64,000 bases of DNA from positions 1-64,000 of the forward strand of contig CAWBPD010000034.1 of NCBI GenBank assembly GCA_963790575.1. Reading direction: 5' to 3'. Made by a program: the position numbers and the translations under genes. The notes under the pieces are model-generated. The model searched no databases. It was not told the origin of the DNA and was given only the letters and a program-made list of their open reading frames with translations. The DNA is from CAVTSA01 sp963790575 (lineage in GTDB: Bacteria; Chloroflexota; Dormibacteria; Dormibacterales; Dormibacteraceae). This document shows positions 63,852 through 64,000 of the stretch, piece by piece; within the stretch, counting starts at the first letter, position 1; each line of letters opens with the position of its first letter.

Positions 63852-64000
63852 ATGACGAGCGCAAGGCTCCGGGTGGCGTGCTTCGAGCCCGGAGTCACCG
63901 AGGCGCGGCCGACGGGAAGTGTCGTCTACAGCCGCCAGATCAAGGAGCGACTGCTGGACACCGGGGCCGTGGAGTTGGTCGGCGGCCGGGCACCAAACGA
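63852..64000 (+). CDS. Probable glycosyltransferase, 3' truncated by window edge
   Basis: The frame is open from the ATG at 63852 to the window end: MTSARLRVACFEPGVTEARP, then TGSVVYSRQIKERLLDTGAV. A hydrophobic first strand followed by a PTGSxxYS-type loop and a helix resembles the acceptor-side N-terminus of family 4 glycosyltransferases. With only 49 residues the assignment is tentative. Divergent from the WecG/TagA gene. Confidence 0.45.
   Translation, partial: MTSARLRVACFEPGVTEARPTGSVVYSRQIKERLLDTGAVELVGGRAPN

Overview
This is a GC-rich bacterial chromosome segment with a core-gene layout typical of Terrabacteria. At 51-59 kb it carries, on the minus strand and in order of transcription, comF-family gene, secA, prfB, ftsE, ftsX and a carboxy-terminal processing peptidase. 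Many genes lack a ribosome binding site but have a TANNNT-like -10 hexamer 5-7 bases before the start codon, which points to leaderless transcripts. Together with Flp pilin, phosphoketolase and two-domain Usp proteins, this fits Dormibacterota, Chloroflexota or Actinomycetota. The sequence alone does not decide which, and no rRNA is present. || Layout. 0-5 kb: an endonuclease V-like gene with altered active-site positions, an MMPL transporter relic, then a divergent sugar-acid cluster (mannonate dehydratase; cupin, Ldh2-type dehydrogenase, 2-hydroxyacid dehydrogenase). 5-16 kb: tRNA-Glu, a Dph6-like ATPase, a coupled copper amine oxidase and APC permease, an aldo/keto reductase, a TSUP permease, and phosphoketolase plus acetate kinase (a complete lower phosphoketolase shunt). 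16-23 kb: DoxX, GNAT, and a decayed stress or dormancy island. The island holds an intact DevR/NarL-type regulator and a double Usp protein beside a collapsed sensor kinase and broken CBS/BON genes. 23-26 kb: an FAD oxidase, a VOC protein and a VapBC pair with a duplicated vapC tail. || 25.9-39.5 kb is an accessory catabolic island. A nine-gene minus-strand operon encodes an ABC sugar importer, a DAO-type FAD oxidase, an SDR, a class III aminotransferase, an alpha/alpha-toroid protein, a Gfo/Idh/MocA oxidoreductase and a neutral-ceramidase-like hydrolase. It is read from a TTGACA-17-CAGAAT promoter. A divergent GntR/FCD regulator, an acetyltransferase and an enolase-superfamily dehydratase run the other way. 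GTATAC palindromes lie in the promoter spacer and in the regulator leader. The gene mix suggests uptake, hydrolysis and oxidation/deamination of an unidentified sugar or amino-sugar conjugate. || 39.5-51.1 kb is a mobile-element graveyard: a vapB relic, an IS1634-family element, a three-gene cassette of unknown function headed by a frameshifted TIGR04255-family gene, a 3' fragment of tRNA-Val(CAC), an IS21-family element with a third zinc-ribbon gene, a methyltransferase cut by that IS, a GNAT relic, a kinase-fold phosphotransferase, an esterase, a second VapBC pair and a 3' fragment of tRNA-Phe(GAA). The two tRNA 3' fragments look like attachment-site scars. || 51-64 kb returns to core genes. 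prfB keeps its programmed frameshift and overlaps secA. The window ends with VOC, DUF192, hydrolase, Flp pilin, GT2, DedA and WecG/TagA genes and the start of a probable surface-polysaccharide gene. A palindromic GGTGCACC-centred repeat recurs between genes and forms a short tandem array near 62.9-63.05 kb.
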